A DNA stretch of 62,984 nt, taken from positions 1 to 62,984 of the forward strand of contig JAAYIV010000019.1 of NCBI GenBank assembly GCA_012523305.1. Direction: 5' to 3'. The stretch comes from Spirochaetales bacterium. Its GTDB lineage: Bacteria; Spirochaetota; Spirochaetia; Sphaerochaetales; Sphaerochaetaceae. The notes under the pieces were generated by a model. That model did not search any database. It was not told where the DNA came from and saw nothing but the letters and a program-made list of their open reading frames with translations. Below, one piece after another: positions 8,486-19,405 of the stretch. How positions within the stretch are numbered: position 1 is the first letter of the stretch; the number at the start of each line of letters is the position of its first letter. A program made the translations under genes and the position numbers.

Positions 8486-10393
8486 CTAGTCTACAACTTC
8501 ATAGTCGGCGTCTTCAACCCCATCATCTTTCTTAGTATCGGTAGATGAAGCCTTTTCCGTCTGCTCTCCGGCTGCCTGCTGTTGAGCCGCACTTGATTTA
8601 TATACTTCTTCGGCCAACTTGTAAGCTGCCTGTTGCAATGCTTCGACTTTTGCCTTTATTTCAGCGGGAGTGCCATTGGTCATCGTATGCTTGAGATCCT
8701 CCATAGCGCTTTCGATTTTAGCTTTGTCTTCGCTAGAAATCTTATCTCCATATTCCTTCAGTGATTTTTCTGTGGAATAGAGCAAATTATCGGCTTCATT
8801 GCGCACTTCGATTCTTTCACGCTCGAGTTTATCTTCCTCTGCATGCAACTCAGCATCTTTCACCATTTTCTCAATATCTTTTTCAGAAAGACCGGATGAT
8901 GACTCAATACGAATCTTTTGTTCTTTACCGGTTCCAAGATCTTTCGCACTTACATGCACGATACCGTTGGCATCGATATCGAAGGTCACTTCGATTTGCG
9001 GAACTCCTCGCGGGGCTGGCGGAATACCGACAAGATCAAATTTACCAAGCGTCCTGTTTTGACTGGCCATTTCACGCTCGCCTTGGAGGACATGAATCGA
9101 TACGGCTGTCTGTCCATCCGCTGCGGTTGAGAAAATTTGGCTTTTACGGGTTGGAATCGTTGTATTCCTCTCTATCAACTTGGTAGAAATACCACCTAAG
9201 GTCTCAATACCAAGTGATAGCGGAGTCACATCCAACAACAAGACATCTTTCACGTCTCCGCCTAAGATTCCTCCCTGAATTGCCGCACCCATTGCGACCA
9301 CTTCATCGGGATTGACGCCTTTATGCGGCTCTTTCTGGAAGATTTCTTTTACGATTGCCTGGACTGCCGGGGTACGGGTACTTCCTCCAACCAAAATAAC
9401 CTCATCGATATCCTTCGGAGACAAACCCGCATCTTTCAATGCATTCATACAAGGCTTGCGGCTTCGCTCGATAAGATCCGCAACCATTTGCTCGAATTTT
9501 GCTCTCGACAGATCCACTTGAAGGTGCTTCGGTCCCGAAGCGTCCGCTGTTATGTAAGGAAGATTGATAGAGGTGTCTTTAGTACTCGACAATTCTATTT
9601 TTGCTTTTTCAGCGGCCTCTTTCAAGCGCTGTAAAGCCATCTTATCTTTTGACAGATCGATGCCGGTGTCTTTTTTGAAACTTTCTACCAGCCAATCGAT
9701 AATCTTCTGATCGAAATCGTCACCGCCAAGGTGGGTGTCGCCGTTGGTTGATTTTACTTCAAACACACCATCACCGAGTTCGAGAATGGAAATATCGAAC
9801 GTCCCGCCACCGAGGTCATACACGGCGATTTTCTCTTCTTTGCTCGTATCCTTACCAAAACCATAGGCCAATGCAGCCGCCGTAGGTTCGTTAACGATTC
9901 GCTTCACCTCGAGCCCGGCTATCTTTCCAGCATCTTTGGTCGCTTGCCTCTGTGCATCATTGAAGTAAGCAGGAACAGTAATGACTGCTTCATTAATTGT
10001 CTCACCCAGATAATCTTCAGCGGTTTTCTTCATCTTTTGTAAAATAGCCGCAGATATCTCTTGGGGAGTATATTCTTTTCCCCTGATCGATAGACGGACC
10101 TCATCGGAAGGCCCTGAACTTGCCTTATAAGGGACTCTGGATACTTCTGCGGGAACCTCAGTAAAACGCCTACCCATGAACCTCTTGATTGAAGAAACAG
10201 TATTCTCAGCGTTTGTAATGATTTGGTTTTTTGCTGGTTGTCCCACGAGTCGCTCACCTTTCGCAGTGAATCCCACGATCGAGGGCGTGGTCCTTTGCCC
10301 TTCGGAGTTGGGGATGACGAACGGTTCACCGTTTTCCATAACCGACACACAGGAGTTCGTCGTTCCCAAGTCGATTCCAATTATTCTTGCCAT
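8486..10393 (-). CDS. dnaK: Chaperone DnaK (Hsp70)
   Basis: 635 residues. The N-terminal ATPase domain has [12 protein letters not shown], the phosphate-2 motif [14 protein letters not shown], the adenosine motif [13 protein letters not shown], and the conserved linker [19 protein letters not shown]. The substrate-binding domain and helical lid follow. The C-terminus ends in an acidic tail DADYEVVD, close to the usual EEVK/D-type end. It is the central ATP-driven foldase of the cytoplasm. It sits between grpE (92 bp upstream) and dnaJ in the usual order. A small hairpin (AGCGG-ATGA-CCGCT) lies in the grpE-dnaK gap. Confidence 0.98.
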   Translation of the reverse strand: MARIIGIDLGTTNSCVSVMENGEPFVIPNSEGQRTTPSIVGFTAKGERLVGQPAKNQIITNAENTVSSIKRFMGRRFTEVPAEVSRVPYKASSGPSDEVRLSIRGKEYTPQEISAAILQKMKKTAEDYLGETINEAVITVPAYFNDAQRQATKDAGKIAGLEVKRIVNEPTAAALAYGFGKDTSKEEKIAVYDLGGGTFDISILELGDGVFEVKSTNGDTHLGGDDFDQKIIDWLVESFKKDTGIDLSKDKMALQRLKEAAEKAKIELSSTKDTSINLPYITADASGPKHLQVDLSRAKFEQMVADLIERSRKPCMNALKDAGLSPKDIDEVILVGGSTRTPAVQAIVKEIFQKEPHKGVNPDEVVAMGAAIQGGILGGDVKDVLLLDVTPLSLGIETLGGISTKLIERNTTIPTRKSQIFSTAADGQTAVSIHVLQGEREMASQNRTLGKFDLVGIPPAPRGVPQIEVTFDIDANGIVHVSAKDLGTGKEQKIRIESSSGLSEKDIEKMVKDAELHAEEDKLERERIEVRNEADNLLYSTEKSLKEYGDKISSEDKAKIESAMEDLKHTMTNGTPAEIKAKVEALQQAAYKLAEEVYKSSAAQQQAAGEQTEKASSTDTKKDDGVEDADYEVVD

Positions 10394-10485
10394 AGTAAGT
10401 CTCCTTGAATCAGCTTCAAATTTTATGGATTTACACTTCTACGGAAAGCGGTCATCCGCTCAGTGAAATGTTAACCGCAACACTA

Positions 10486-11115
10486 TTAAAGGGGTTTACC
10501 CACCTTGACCTTTGCGGTCCTTAAAACCCTATCATGAAGATAATACCCCTTCTGCAATTCGGCAAGGACAGTATCATGTTTATATTGCTCGCCTTGCTCC
10601 ATCATGCACGCTTCGTGTTCATGAGGTGAGAATTCCTTGCCTTCGGTATGCTCCATCACTTTCAGACCCCAATTCTTTTCAAGCATTCCAACAAACTGTG
10701 CTTGAATTATCTTGATGCCTTCAACATATGAATCCACATCGGTTGCGGTGCCGGAAGCTGCCACCGCACGGTCAAAATCATCGAGAATCGGAACCAGGTC
10801 ATTGATGAGTTTTTCATTCGCATATAAAATCGCCGATTCTTTTTCCCTGATCAGTCGTTTCCGATAGTTATCCATATCTGCCATTTTTCTCATGAATTGT
10901 TCTTTTTCAGTTTCAAGTTCCTTCGCAAGACGGGCTATTTCCGCCTCCAATTCTGCGATTTTTGCTTCTTGGGGAGAAACCGAAGATGAAGTATCTCCAG
11001 ATTGAACTTCAGTACCGTCCATTTTCACTTCCTTATCGGTAGCAGTCATGTCGTTACTAGGAGCCTTTTTCTTCTTTTCATCTTGTTTGGAACTATTAAT
11101 TTCTTTCTTGCTCAT
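10486..11115 (-). CDS. grpE: Nucleotide exchange factor GrpE
   Basis: 209 residues from the ATG at 11115. An in-frame ATG at 11214 overlaps the -10 box of the apparent promoter, so it cannot be the start. The first 60 residues are charged and disordered. A long coiled coil (EAKIAELEAEIARLAKELETEK) follows, then the beta domain with VMEHTEGKEFSPHEHEACM and the conserved C-terminal GYYLHDRVLRTAKVKV. GrpE is a homodimer that releases ADP from DnaK. It heads the chaperone operon. Neither hrcA nor a CIRCE element (TTAGCACTC-N9-GAGTGCTAA) is present upstream, so heat control by HrcA is not supported here. Confidence 0.95.
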   Translation of the reverse strand: MSKKEINSSKQDEKKKKAPSNDMTATDKEVKMDGTEVQSGDTSSSVSPQEAKIAELEAEIARLAKELETEKEQFMRKMADMDNYRKRLIREKESAILYANEKLINDLVPILDDFDRAVAASGTATDVDSYVEGIKIIQAQFVGMLEKNWGLKVMEHTEGKEFSPHEHEACMMEQGEQYKHDTVLAELQKGYYLHDRVLRTAKVKVGKPL

Positions 11116-11209
11116 GGCAACCCCACATAATTTTCTAATAACTGACGGTGATAGAGATCCTTTTTTTTCTATGTCCATGTGTATGGACCGCCAACCGGCA
11201 GCCTCGACA

Positions 11210-11239
11210 AACATACTCAGCTCTGCATAGAAGCGTCAA
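11210..11239 (-). promoter_or_regulatory. Promoter of grpE-dnaK-dnaJ
   Basis: The minus strand has TTGACG (11234-11239), an 18-bp spacer and TATGTT (11210-11215), a sigma-70-like pair. The leader to the grpE ATG would be about 90 nt and contains a perfect inverted repeat GTCCAT-N4-ATGGAC (11173-11188) that could be an RNA hairpin or a repressor site. Confidence 0.6.
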
Positions 11240-11273
11240 GTGACAAACAATACTTTCCTATCGTTTCCTCTCA

Positions 11274-12881
<1,608 letters not shown>

Positions 12882-12909
12882 TTACCTGCCATCAATAATC
12901 GAAGCGACT

Positions 12910-12948
12910 GCAACGACAGGTTTTTAGGGTGAAGGAGCCTACCGTTGC
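12910..12948 (-). other. Stable hairpin in the pyrG leader
   Basis: On the minus strand GCAACGGTAGG (12938-12948) pairs with CCTGTCGTTGC (12910-12920): 11 bp including two G-U pairs, with a 17-nt loop. No T run follows, so it is not an ordinary terminator. A smaller hairpin GGACA-CCGCT-TGTCC directly follows the stop of the preceding gene. TGCAAGT occurs twice in the interval. This may be a structured 5' leader of pyrG or a small RNA; I cannot assign a known family. Confidence 0.4.
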
Positions 12949-13053
12949 ACTTGCACCGGTAGTACATCGGCTCCGCAGGAATCGCGATTGACGCCGAATC
13001 CCCGGTACTTGCAGAATGTATCATGCACAGGATGAGTTGGACAAGCGGTGTCC

Positions 13054-14988
13054 CTATTTTTTATTATCATCAAATTCATCGAGTTGGATTTCTTCCTCCC
13101 CGTCTTCCAGTTCTTCACTTACCGTTATCTTCTCAATGATTGGAGTTTTGTGCGTTACGAGAATGTCCTTCGTATCATCCGGATCCTTATGTGCACCATT
13201 GCCATCTGTTGCTTCGAGTTCATCTTCTTCTTGATTTCCTTCATCAATTGCTTTCATATCGATTACTTCATCTTGTTCAACAGACAGGCTGTCAGGATCA
13301 TCAGGCTCATCTTCCTTCATTTCGAGGGAGCTTTCAGTATCGCCATCTCCCATAGGTTTAATTTCACCATCTTCTTGTGTTTCTCTATAATCTTCTGTTA
13401 CTTCGATCACATCATCTTGTTCTTCTGGACGGCTTTCATGATCTCGCGGCTTTTCTTCACCAAAATCGAAGGTGGTTTCGGTGTCATCAAGATTAGCGGG
13501 GGTCATATCCGATATAGGCGCTTTATCATGATCTTCAAACTTTTGGTCATCAACAACCGGTTTTTTGTCTCTCGAATCTGGAATTTCCGTTAGATTGTCG
13601 GTATCTTCAGCCAACTTAGCAGGTTCTTCTTCTTCCGATTCTTCGTTGTCTTGTTCGAATTCGTCCAATACTTCATCTGAATAGATGTGATCTATCTCAG
13701 AAACATCATCATCGGTTTCTTCATAGTCGTAATCTTCTTCGGTAATATCATCGAATATATATTTTTCGAAAGGTTCTTCGAGGTCTTCTTCGAATTCTGC
13801 GTCCGATGAAGGCTCTTCATCGTATTCGTCCAACAAATCTTCGTCTATATCCAAATCAAACAACGTCTCGATTTGAGGTTCTTCGGTATATTCAGAAAGG
13901 TCATGATCGATGGTTATATGTCGCCCGACATATTCATCGTAGGATTCATCATAATTGTTTAAGTTCTCGGGGGAACTCTCAACTTCGGCGGGAATTGCAG
14001 CTTCAAGCGAAAAGAGATCATCCTTCTTTAATTGTTCGATGGTCTCCGATGAAGTGACGAAGCGTTCTCTCAAATCGTCCAATTGGGCTTTATCTCGTTC
14101 AATCTGAAGTTCGATTTCGGTCTGTTCTTGCAACAATGAGGCTCGTTGTATTGTCATCGCCGTAATCTGTTGTTCCATTTCCTTTCTTTGAGTAGAAAGC
14201 TCTTCCAATACCCTGGATCGACTTTCTAAATCGTCTCGTCGTTCATCAAGTACGTTGCTGAGGGATAACATCGTCTCGGAAGATGTCGCGGTCAAGCGTT
14301 TCACAACATCTTCAATAATCTCTGTTCTCGTATTAAGTTCATGTAAAAATGCTTGTACGGTACCGATCATCGTCTGAAATGACAGATCTGTGTGGTTCAA
14401 GGCTGATTCAAGCAGGTAGTCGATTCTTTCCTTGGCTTTGATAATCGTGTTTTCCAAAGCACTGTCCAAATTTCTTTGCCCTTGTCCGACCATGGTATCG
14501 AAATCAATTCGTTTTTCTTCCATGGTCTTGGATATTTCAGGAATACGAGCTAAGAAATCGTCGATAAGTTGATGTACCTGCTCAACTTTAGCGATTTCTT
14601 GTTTTACCTGTGAAGTTCGCAATTGGGCCTGTTCGGTAGTCGTATGTAATTGAGCCATCACTTCTTGATAACCCGCCAATGTCTTCTGTAATTTGTCCAA
14701 ATCATCAAGGTGATCCTGAATTTCTTGTTGCTGATGTACCAATCGTTCAACTAACACAGTGGTTTCTTGTTGTTTCTTTGCGATTGATTCTTCGGCAGCT
14801 TCAGCTATTGACCGGAATCGTTCCACCGACTGAGACATTTCAGCCTGATGTTGGACAACGTATCGTTTCACCAAATCGAGCTTTCTGCTTTTTTTATCTT
14901 CATGACGCAATACGAGAATGATAATCAGTGTGATTGCGAATAAGATAATGGGGAATACGATTGGCAGCCATAAAGGCATTCCTTCCAT
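13054..14988 (-). CDS. Membrane-anchored coiled-coil protein with very acidic C-terminal tail
   Basis: 644 residues from the ATG at 14988. This shares one base with the upstream stop (TAATG) and has a GGAGGTG site 6 nt before it, so a longer frame is rejected. One membrane segment (about 5-26, WLPIVFPIILFAITLIIILVL) is followed by a long, nearly uninterrupted heptad region to about residue 345, rich in Gln, Glu, Leu and Ile. The rest, nearly 300 residues, is Asp/Glu-rich, low in complexity and probably disordered. It resembles large spirochaete-specific coiled-coil proteins (possibly the family named SpiroCoCo). The coil should be cytoplasmic, suggesting a structural or scaffold role, but the function is unknown. 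Confidence 0.8.
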   Translation of the reverse strand: MEGMPLWLPIVFPIILFAITLIIILVLRHEDKKSRKLDLVKRYVVQHQAEMSQSVERFRSIAEAAEESIAKKQQETTVLVERLVHQQQEIQDHLDDLDKLQKTLAGYQEVMAQLHTTTEQAQLRTSQVKQEIAKVEQVHQLIDDFLARIPEISKTMEEKRIDFDTMVGQGQRNLDSALENTIIKAKERIDYLLESALNHTDLSFQTMIGTVQAFLHELNTRTEIIEDVVKRLTATSSETMLSLSNVLDERRDDLESRSRVLEELSTQRKEMEQQITAMTIQRASLLQEQTEIELQIERDKAQLDDLRERFVTSSETIEQLKKDDLFSLEAAIPAEVESSPENLNNYDESYDEYVGRHITIDHDLSEYTEEPQIETLFDLDIDEDLLDEYDEEPSSDAEFEEDLEEPFEKYIFDDITEEDYDYEETDDDVSEIDHIYSDEVLDEFEQDNEESEEEEPAKLAEDTDNLTEIPDSRDKKPVVDDQKFEDHDKAPISDMTPANLDDTETTFDFGEEKPRDHESRPEEQDDVIEVTEDYRETQEDGEIKPMGDGDTESSLEMKEDEPDDPDSLSVEQDEVIDMKAIDEGNQEEDELEATDGNGAHKDPDDTKDILVTHKTPIIEKITVSEELEDGEEEIQLDEFDDNKK

Positions 14989-15725
14989 TACACACCTCCA
15001 TTCTGTACTTTGATACACCAATCAAGGAGCTCTTTGTAACCCGAACAAATTGTATCAGCTTCCGGATATTTTTCCATAGCCTGTTTTTTCCTATTAGGAT
15101 TCCGCCCCGGAGAATACACCAGACAGGTCGTCATGCCAACTCCAGCAGCTCCAAGTATATCCTTCGGATAAGAATCCCCGACGTAAAGAATCGATGTGCC
15201 CTGGACTTCCAAACGTGAACAAATGAGTTCAAAAGGAGCCGGATGTGGTTTCAGATATCCGGACTCCTCCGAACATATGGCAACGTCAATCAAATCATCA
15301 ATGCCCATAAGTTGCAGTTTGGTTCCCAAAGGGAAATCCGATAAGATCCCTATTTTCAATCCCATGGAACGTATCGCCAAAAATGTTTCGCGAACATAGG
15401 GAAACGGCGTTAGTTTCAAACGAGGATTACTCCATACGGAATGAAATTGTCGCTTGATCTGTTCGTTAATTCCAGTTATTGCTGATTGATCAATAGCTTT
15501 CTTCGACGACCGCAGGATTGAAATCGCCTGTCGTTGAAGAAACCCTTCCCTGTTCGGAGGATCGGTTAAGATTTCAGGATGCGATCGCATCGACGAGCGG
15601 AAACGACTGTAACGATATGCCAATAATGGTGATGGATAAACAGTCTTCATCAGACACAAGTTCATCATCCACTTCGGATATAGTGTTCCGTCAACGTCGA
15701 AACATACCGCTTCGAATCTATTCAC
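14988..15725 (-). CDS. HAD-superfamily hydrolase
   Basis: 245 residues. Motif I is FDVDGTLYP (nucleophile Asp10, general acid Asp12). Motif II is ILSDFP, motif III a Lys in GYLKPHPAPF, and motif IV GDSYPKDILGA. A helical cap lies between motifs I and II, giving a subclass I phosphatase-like enzyme. It probably hydrolyses a small phosphorylated metabolite in the cytoplasm; the substrate cannot be read from the sequence. Its ATG overlaps the der stop by 4 bp and its own stop overlaps the next ATG by one base, so it is translated as the middle gene of a tightly coupled set: ptsI, der, this gene, coiled-coil protein. Confidence 0.88.
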   Translation of the reverse strand: MNRFEAVCFDVDGTLYPKWMMNLCLMKTVYPSPLLAYRYSRFRSSMRSHPEILTDPPNREGFLQRQAISILRSSKKAIDQSAITGINEQIKRQFHSVWSNPRLKLTPFPYVRETFLAIRSMGLKIGILSDFPLGTKLQLMGIDDLIDVAICSEESGYLKPHPAPFELICSRLEVQGTSILYVGDSYPKDILGAAGVGMTTCLVYSPGRNPNRKKQAMEKYPEADTICSGYKELLDWCIKVQNGGV

Positions 15726-17092
15726 AATTTCATCTCCGGCGTATTTCTCCTACGCTCCTTCAGTTCAATGGTAATCGGTATATAAGGAAATCCCAAATCC
15801 CTGCGGATGGCGTTTTTTAGATATTGAACATACTGAACGGGGAACCCTTCCTTACGATTGACAAAGAACAGGAATTTTACCGGGGAAGTGCTGACCTGTG
15901 TTCCATAATACACTTTGAAGTGCCCGCTACTTCCACGGACCGGTTGGTAACTCTCTGACCAAGATCGTAACATAGTATTGAATTGGGCGGTATCGATTCG
16001 CTTATTCAACTGTTGATATACTTGCCACACAACATCGAGAAGTTTTGTAATATCAGAATTTTCCTTTGCACTGATCGGTACGATCGGAGCGAAATTGAGA
16101 ATCGGAAACAAGAAACGGGCTCTATCTTTCACTGCTTGGAGTTCATTGGCCATCCCTTGGAGCAAATCAATCTTATTGAGAACGAGGACTACTCCTTTCC
16201 CTTTGCGGACAATAAGCTGAGCGATTTTTTTATCCTGGTCCACCAATCCTGTAATGGCATCGATCATGAGCACTACCACATCGGCATCATCGATCGCACC
16301 GATAGCACGATTGACAGAATAATACTCAACATCTTCATCAACTTTGCTTTTTCTCCTGATTCCTGCTGTATCCAACACAGTATAACGGGTACCTTTGTAT
16401 AAGAAGTCTCCCTTAATGACATCCCGTGTGGTCCCGGGAATATCACTTACTATCGAAGTGTTGGAACCGGTGAGGATATTAACTAACGTTGATTTCCCTG
16501 TATTGGGTTTGCCAAGAACAGCCAATTTCACACTTTGCTCTTCTTCTGGTGTTTCTTCAATTTCTTCGAGATGGAGCATTTCAAGCAGAGCTTCTTCCAA
16601 TACATCTATGCCAAGCCCGTGAGCCGAAGATATACCGATGACTTTTGGAAATCCGAAAACATGAAAGTTCCACACCAAATCATCCCTGACAGGATCATCA
16701 ATTTTGTTCACCGCAAGGATAACTTTGTCTGAATATGGACGGAGCTGCTCAACCAACTCCTCGTCTTCGGGAGTTATTTCAGTACAATCCATCAATAAGA
16801 CGATAACGTCAGAATGCTTCAGCAGACCCAGGCTCTTATTTCGGACCAATCCATCAAGTCCTTCAAGTTCAAGTTTTACCCCGCCACTGTCCACCAATAA
16901 TACCCTATGGTTACCGAGTAACCATTTCTCAGGTATAGGATCACGCGTCACTCCGGGGGTGGCATCGGTTATAGCCCTGCGTTTTCTGACAAGGCGATTA
17001 AATAAAGTCGACTTTCCCACATTAGGCCGACCGATAATCGAAATAATGGGAAGCGTATGTTCACGCAGTGGTGAAATCTCCAAATCGTTCAT
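15722..17092 (-). CDS. der: Ribosome biogenesis GTPase Der (EngA)
   Basis: 456 residues with two tandem GTPase domains, the hallmark of Der. Domain 1 has GRPNVGKS, the Thr-containing switch DATPGVTRD, DSGG and NKID. Domain 2 has GKPNTGKS, SDIPGTTRD, DTAGIRRK and NKID. A C-terminal KH-like domain ends in basic residues (IELKERRRNTPEMKL). Der acts in maturation of the 50S subunit. The first 32 bp overlap the end of ptsI. No other start codon lies before the first P-loop, so the overlap is real unless translation starts at a rare codon. Confidence 0.96.
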   Translation of the reverse strand: MNDLEISPLREHTLPIISIIGRPNVGKSTLFNRLVRKRRAITDATPGVTRDPIPEKWLLGNHRVLLVDSGGVKLELEGLDGLVRNKSLGLLKHSDVIVLLMDCTEITPEDEELVEQLRPYSDKVILAVNKIDDPVRDDLVWNFHVFGFPKVIGISSAHGLGIDVLEEALLEMLHLEEIEETPEEEQSVKLAVLGKPNTGKSTLVNILTGSNTSIVSDIPGTTRDVIKGDFLYKGTRYTVLDTAGIRRKSKVDEDVEYYSVNRAIGAIDDADVVVLMIDAITGLVDQDKKIAQLIVRKGKGVVLVLNKIDLLQGMANELQAVKDRARFLFPILNFAPIVPISAKENSDITKLLDVVWQVYQQLNKRIDTAQFNTMLRSWSESYQPVRGSSGHFKVYYGTQVSTSPVKFLFFVNRKEGFPVQYVQYLKNAIRRDLGFPYIPITIELKERRRNTPEMKL

Positions 17093-18797
17093 GCATCCAT
17101 TCCTTTACATAAGTGTTACTCTTCTTATACGAATCCATATCCATCACTTTCCGTGCCAAACGTTGCGCATCCTCAATGGATACCGAACGGATGATGCTCT
17201 TTATCTCCAACAGGCTTTGAGGACTCATACTGAATTCATCTAGCCCAAGACCAAGCAGCAATACCGAAAAAAGAGGATCTCCTGCCATTTCCCCACACAT
17301 CCCGACAGGGATTTTTGCTTCATGAGCATTATTAATTACTGTTGAAATCAACCGTAATACGCCAGGATGAAACGGTTGGTATAAATAGGCAATTTTCTCA
17401 TTACCCCGATCGACGGCAATCGTATACTGGATCAAATCATTCGTACCAATCGAAAAGAAATCAACTTTCGGAGCCAACAAATCGGAACAGAGTGCTGCTG
17501 ATGGTACTTCAATCATCGTTCCGACTTCAATATCCTCATCAAAAGGGATCCCTTGTTTCCAACATTCTTCTTTTACTTCTTCAAATATCTCCAATACATC
17601 ATTGAGTTCTTCCAATCCGCTGATCATCGGGAACATGATATTCAGTTTCCCGTAAACAGATGAACGTAACAAGGCTTTCAATTGTGTTTTGAAGATATCT
17701 TTGCGTGACAGGCAGAATCGTACCGCCCTCCACCCTAAAATGGGATTTTCTTCTCCAAAGGCATCCATTCCCGGAATGACTTTATCCCCTCCGACATCAA
17801 TTGTCCTGATGGTGACGGCTTTTGTTTTCCCCATCTTTTCCAGCACTGCACGATAGGCAACAAACTGTTCCTCTTCAGACGCTCCTCCCGGTTTAAGGAA
17901 TAGGAATTCCGATCGGTACAATCCGATACCTTGAGCCCCGTTGGCAAGCACGCTTTCAAGTTCTTCGACAGTTTCCACATTTGCCTTTAGTGTCACGCTA
18001 TGTCCATCGGTCGTGATGGCATCCATTTGGGCGACCTCTCGCAATTCCTTTTCATGGGCAACCCACAGTTTGTACTGTTGTTGCATACGATGTGCGGAAG
18101 CCGAGGTCGGCCGAATCGCTACTTCTCCGTGGTTTCCATCAACGATGATATGTTCGCCATCTTGTATTTTTTTGGTGATGTTTCCCAAACCTACTACCGT
18201 AGGAATCTGAAGTGCTCTGGCTAAAATCGCAACATGGCTGGTCCTTCCTCCACCGTTCAGAGCTATGGCTTTAACGTATTCAGGATCAAGCGAAAGGGCT
18301 TCTGACGGTAATAACGTATCTGCGACTAGCACAATCTGTTCATGCAATCCTGAGATTTTAGGACGTAACTTCCCCATCAAAGTCCTGATAATTCTCCAGC
18401 CGATATCATAGATATCAGCACTTCGTTCCTTGAACATTTGGTCTTGGGATTGCTCGATGGTTGTTATTAACGAGGTCATTGTTGTTTCGACCGCCCATTC
18501 AGCGCATTTGTGTTCAACATGTATCGCATGGTGTACCGCATCGAGCACCATAGGATCTTCAAGCATCAATTGATGGGTTTCCAGGATCTTTCGCTGATCT
18601 GTTGATAGTAACGGACCGTCAAGAGTTGCCAATTCCCTGACGACCGATTCGCGAGCTTTAGAAAATCGAGCTGATTCAGCTTCAGCTTCTGACGGATGTA
18701 TGCCGCTCCGGGGTACGATCGGTTTTTCATGTACATATAGGAACGCTTTCCCCGAACCTATTCCGGCACTTGCAGCGATTCCTTTCAGTATTCTCAT
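17061..18797 (-). CDS. ptsI: Phosphoenolpyruvate-protein phosphotransferase (PTS enzyme I)
   Basis: 578 residues if it starts at MRILKGIAASAGI (18797). An ATG at 18812 lies inside the apparent -10 box and is therefore unlikely. The phosphorylated His188 lies in GGRTSHVAILARALQIP. The PEP-binding barrel has GLYRSEFLFL, IRTIDVGGDK, NPILGWRAVRF, GTMIEVPSAAL, FFSIGTNDLIQY and the C-terminal GMCGEMAGDP with its catalytic Cys. It passes phosphate from PEP to HPr. No ptsH or sugar-specific PTS gene is nearby, so it may feed a scattered or purely regulatory PTS. No ribosome-binding site precedes either start. Confidence 0.94.
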   Translation of the reverse strand: MRILKGIAASAGIGSGKAFLYVHEKPIVPRSGIHPSEAEAESARFSKARESVVRELATLDGPLLSTDQRKILETHQLMLEDPMVLDAVHHAIHVEHKCAEWAVETTMTSLITTIEQSQDQMFKERSADIYDIGWRIIRTLMGKLRPKISGLHEQIVLVADTLLPSEALSLDPEYVKAIALNGGGRTSHVAILARALQIPTVVGLGNITKKIQDGEHIIVDGNHGEVAIRPTSASAHRMQQQYKLWVAHEKELREVAQMDAITTDGHSVTLKANVETVEELESVLANGAQGIGLYRSEFLFLKPGGASEEEQFVAYRAVLEKMGKTKAVTIRTIDVGGDKVIPGMDAFGEENPILGWRAVRFCLSRKDIFKTQLKALLRSSVYGKLNIMFPMISGLEELNDVLEIFEEVKEECWKQGIPFDEDIEVGTMIEVPSAALCSDLLAPKVDFFSIGTNDLIQYTIAVDRGNEKIAYLYQPFHPGVLRLISTVINNAHEAKIPVGMCGEMAGDPLFSVLLLGLGLDEFSMSPQSLLEIKSIIRSVSIEDAQRLARKVMDMDSYKKSNTYVKEWMHERFGDFTTA

Positions 18798-18807
18798 ATA
18801 TGACTGT

Positions 18808-18836
18808 ATCATACGGGGTTTTACATGTGATGTAAA
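18808..18836 (-). promoter_or_regulatory. ptsI promoter overlapped by a 17-bp palindrome
   Basis: The minus strand has TTTACA (18831-18836), a 17-bp spacer and TATGAT (18808-18813). The expected transcript start lies only 3 to 4 nt before the ATG at 18797. A perfect inverted repeat TTTACAT-N3-ATGTAAA (18820-18836) covers the -35 box and also lies just upstream of a possible -10 (TATAGT, 18837-18842) for the divergent GerMN gene. It has the look of a repressor or dual operator. Confidence 0.6.
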
Positions 18837-18856
18837 TATAGTGTAAGCTTATCACC

Positions 18857-19402
18857 ATGGATAACGGTCATCATGACGGCAAACATTTTTCGATTCTGGT
18901 AATCGCGTATCTTGTGGTCATTGCCGTTGGCATTTTGACGGTGGTCATCGCACTTCCGGACATTTCATCTTCCATCCAGGAATCTGGCATGCTGGAATTG
19001 ATCCAGCAACGCCTTAATGCTCCGACCACAGAACCGACCAAACAATATGGTACCGTGGTGTTCGCCCTTCCCACGTCCGAAGGGATATCGTATCGTGAAA
19101 TTCTTATCTCCATTACCGGATCAAAGCCGTATCATGAAACAATCGAGCACTTGCTATCAGGCCCGAATTACCAAGCTCTTACATTGGGGTCTATCTCATA
19201 TATTCCCAAAGGAACTCGGTTACTCGGGCTAACAGTTTCTCAAAGAGTAGCATATGTCGATCTTTCAAAAGAATTTCTTAGTGGGGCTGTCACCGAATCA
19301 AAGGAGTTCGATATCGCGAAAGAACAAATAAACAGAACATTACGCGCATTCTCTTCGATTCGGGACACCGTTATACTTGTTGAAGGTGAAAAGCTACAGT
19401 AG
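18857..19402 (+). CDS. GerMN-domain membrane-anchored protein
   Basis: 181 residues. One membrane segment (about 11-33, FSILVIAYLVVIAVGILTVVIAL) anchors an extracytoplasmic domain. The region from about residue 65 to the end fits the GerMN fold: a paired block with TIEHLLSGPNY, SISYIPKGTRLLGLTVSQRVAYVDLSKEFLSG and QINRTLRAFSSIRDTVILVEG. GerMN domains occur in sporulation and germination proteins, but also in many non-sporulating bacteria in envelope lipoproteins, so no sporulation is implied. It is divergent from ptsI with 59 bp between the two start codons, has no clear ribosome-binding site, and ends 3 bp from the convergent tlyA. Confidence 0.78.
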   Translation: MDNGHHDGKHFSILVIAYLVVIAVGILTVVIALPDISSSIQESGMLELIQQRLNAPTTEPTKQYGTVVFALPTSEGISYREILISITGSKPYHETIEHLLSGPNYQALTLGSISYIPKGTRLLGLTVSQRVAYVDLSKEFLSGAVTESKEFDIAKEQINRTLRAFSSIRDTVILVEGEKLQ

Positions 19403-19405
19403 AGG

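Noticed and set aside
11113-11214. Longer GrpE with 33 extra N-terminal residues
   Set aside because: The ATG at 11214 lies in the -10 box (TATGTT) and the added sequence has no family similarity; the ATG at 11115 gives a standard start.
11116-11273. CIRCE element
   Set aside because: No TTAGCACTC or GAGTGCTAA is present; only an unrelated 6-bp inverted repeat.
13048-13593. 181-residue Phe/Ile-rich frame on the plus strand
   Set aside because: It mirrors the Glu/Asp repeats of the acidic tail on the other strand; the hydrophobic look is a codon artefact.
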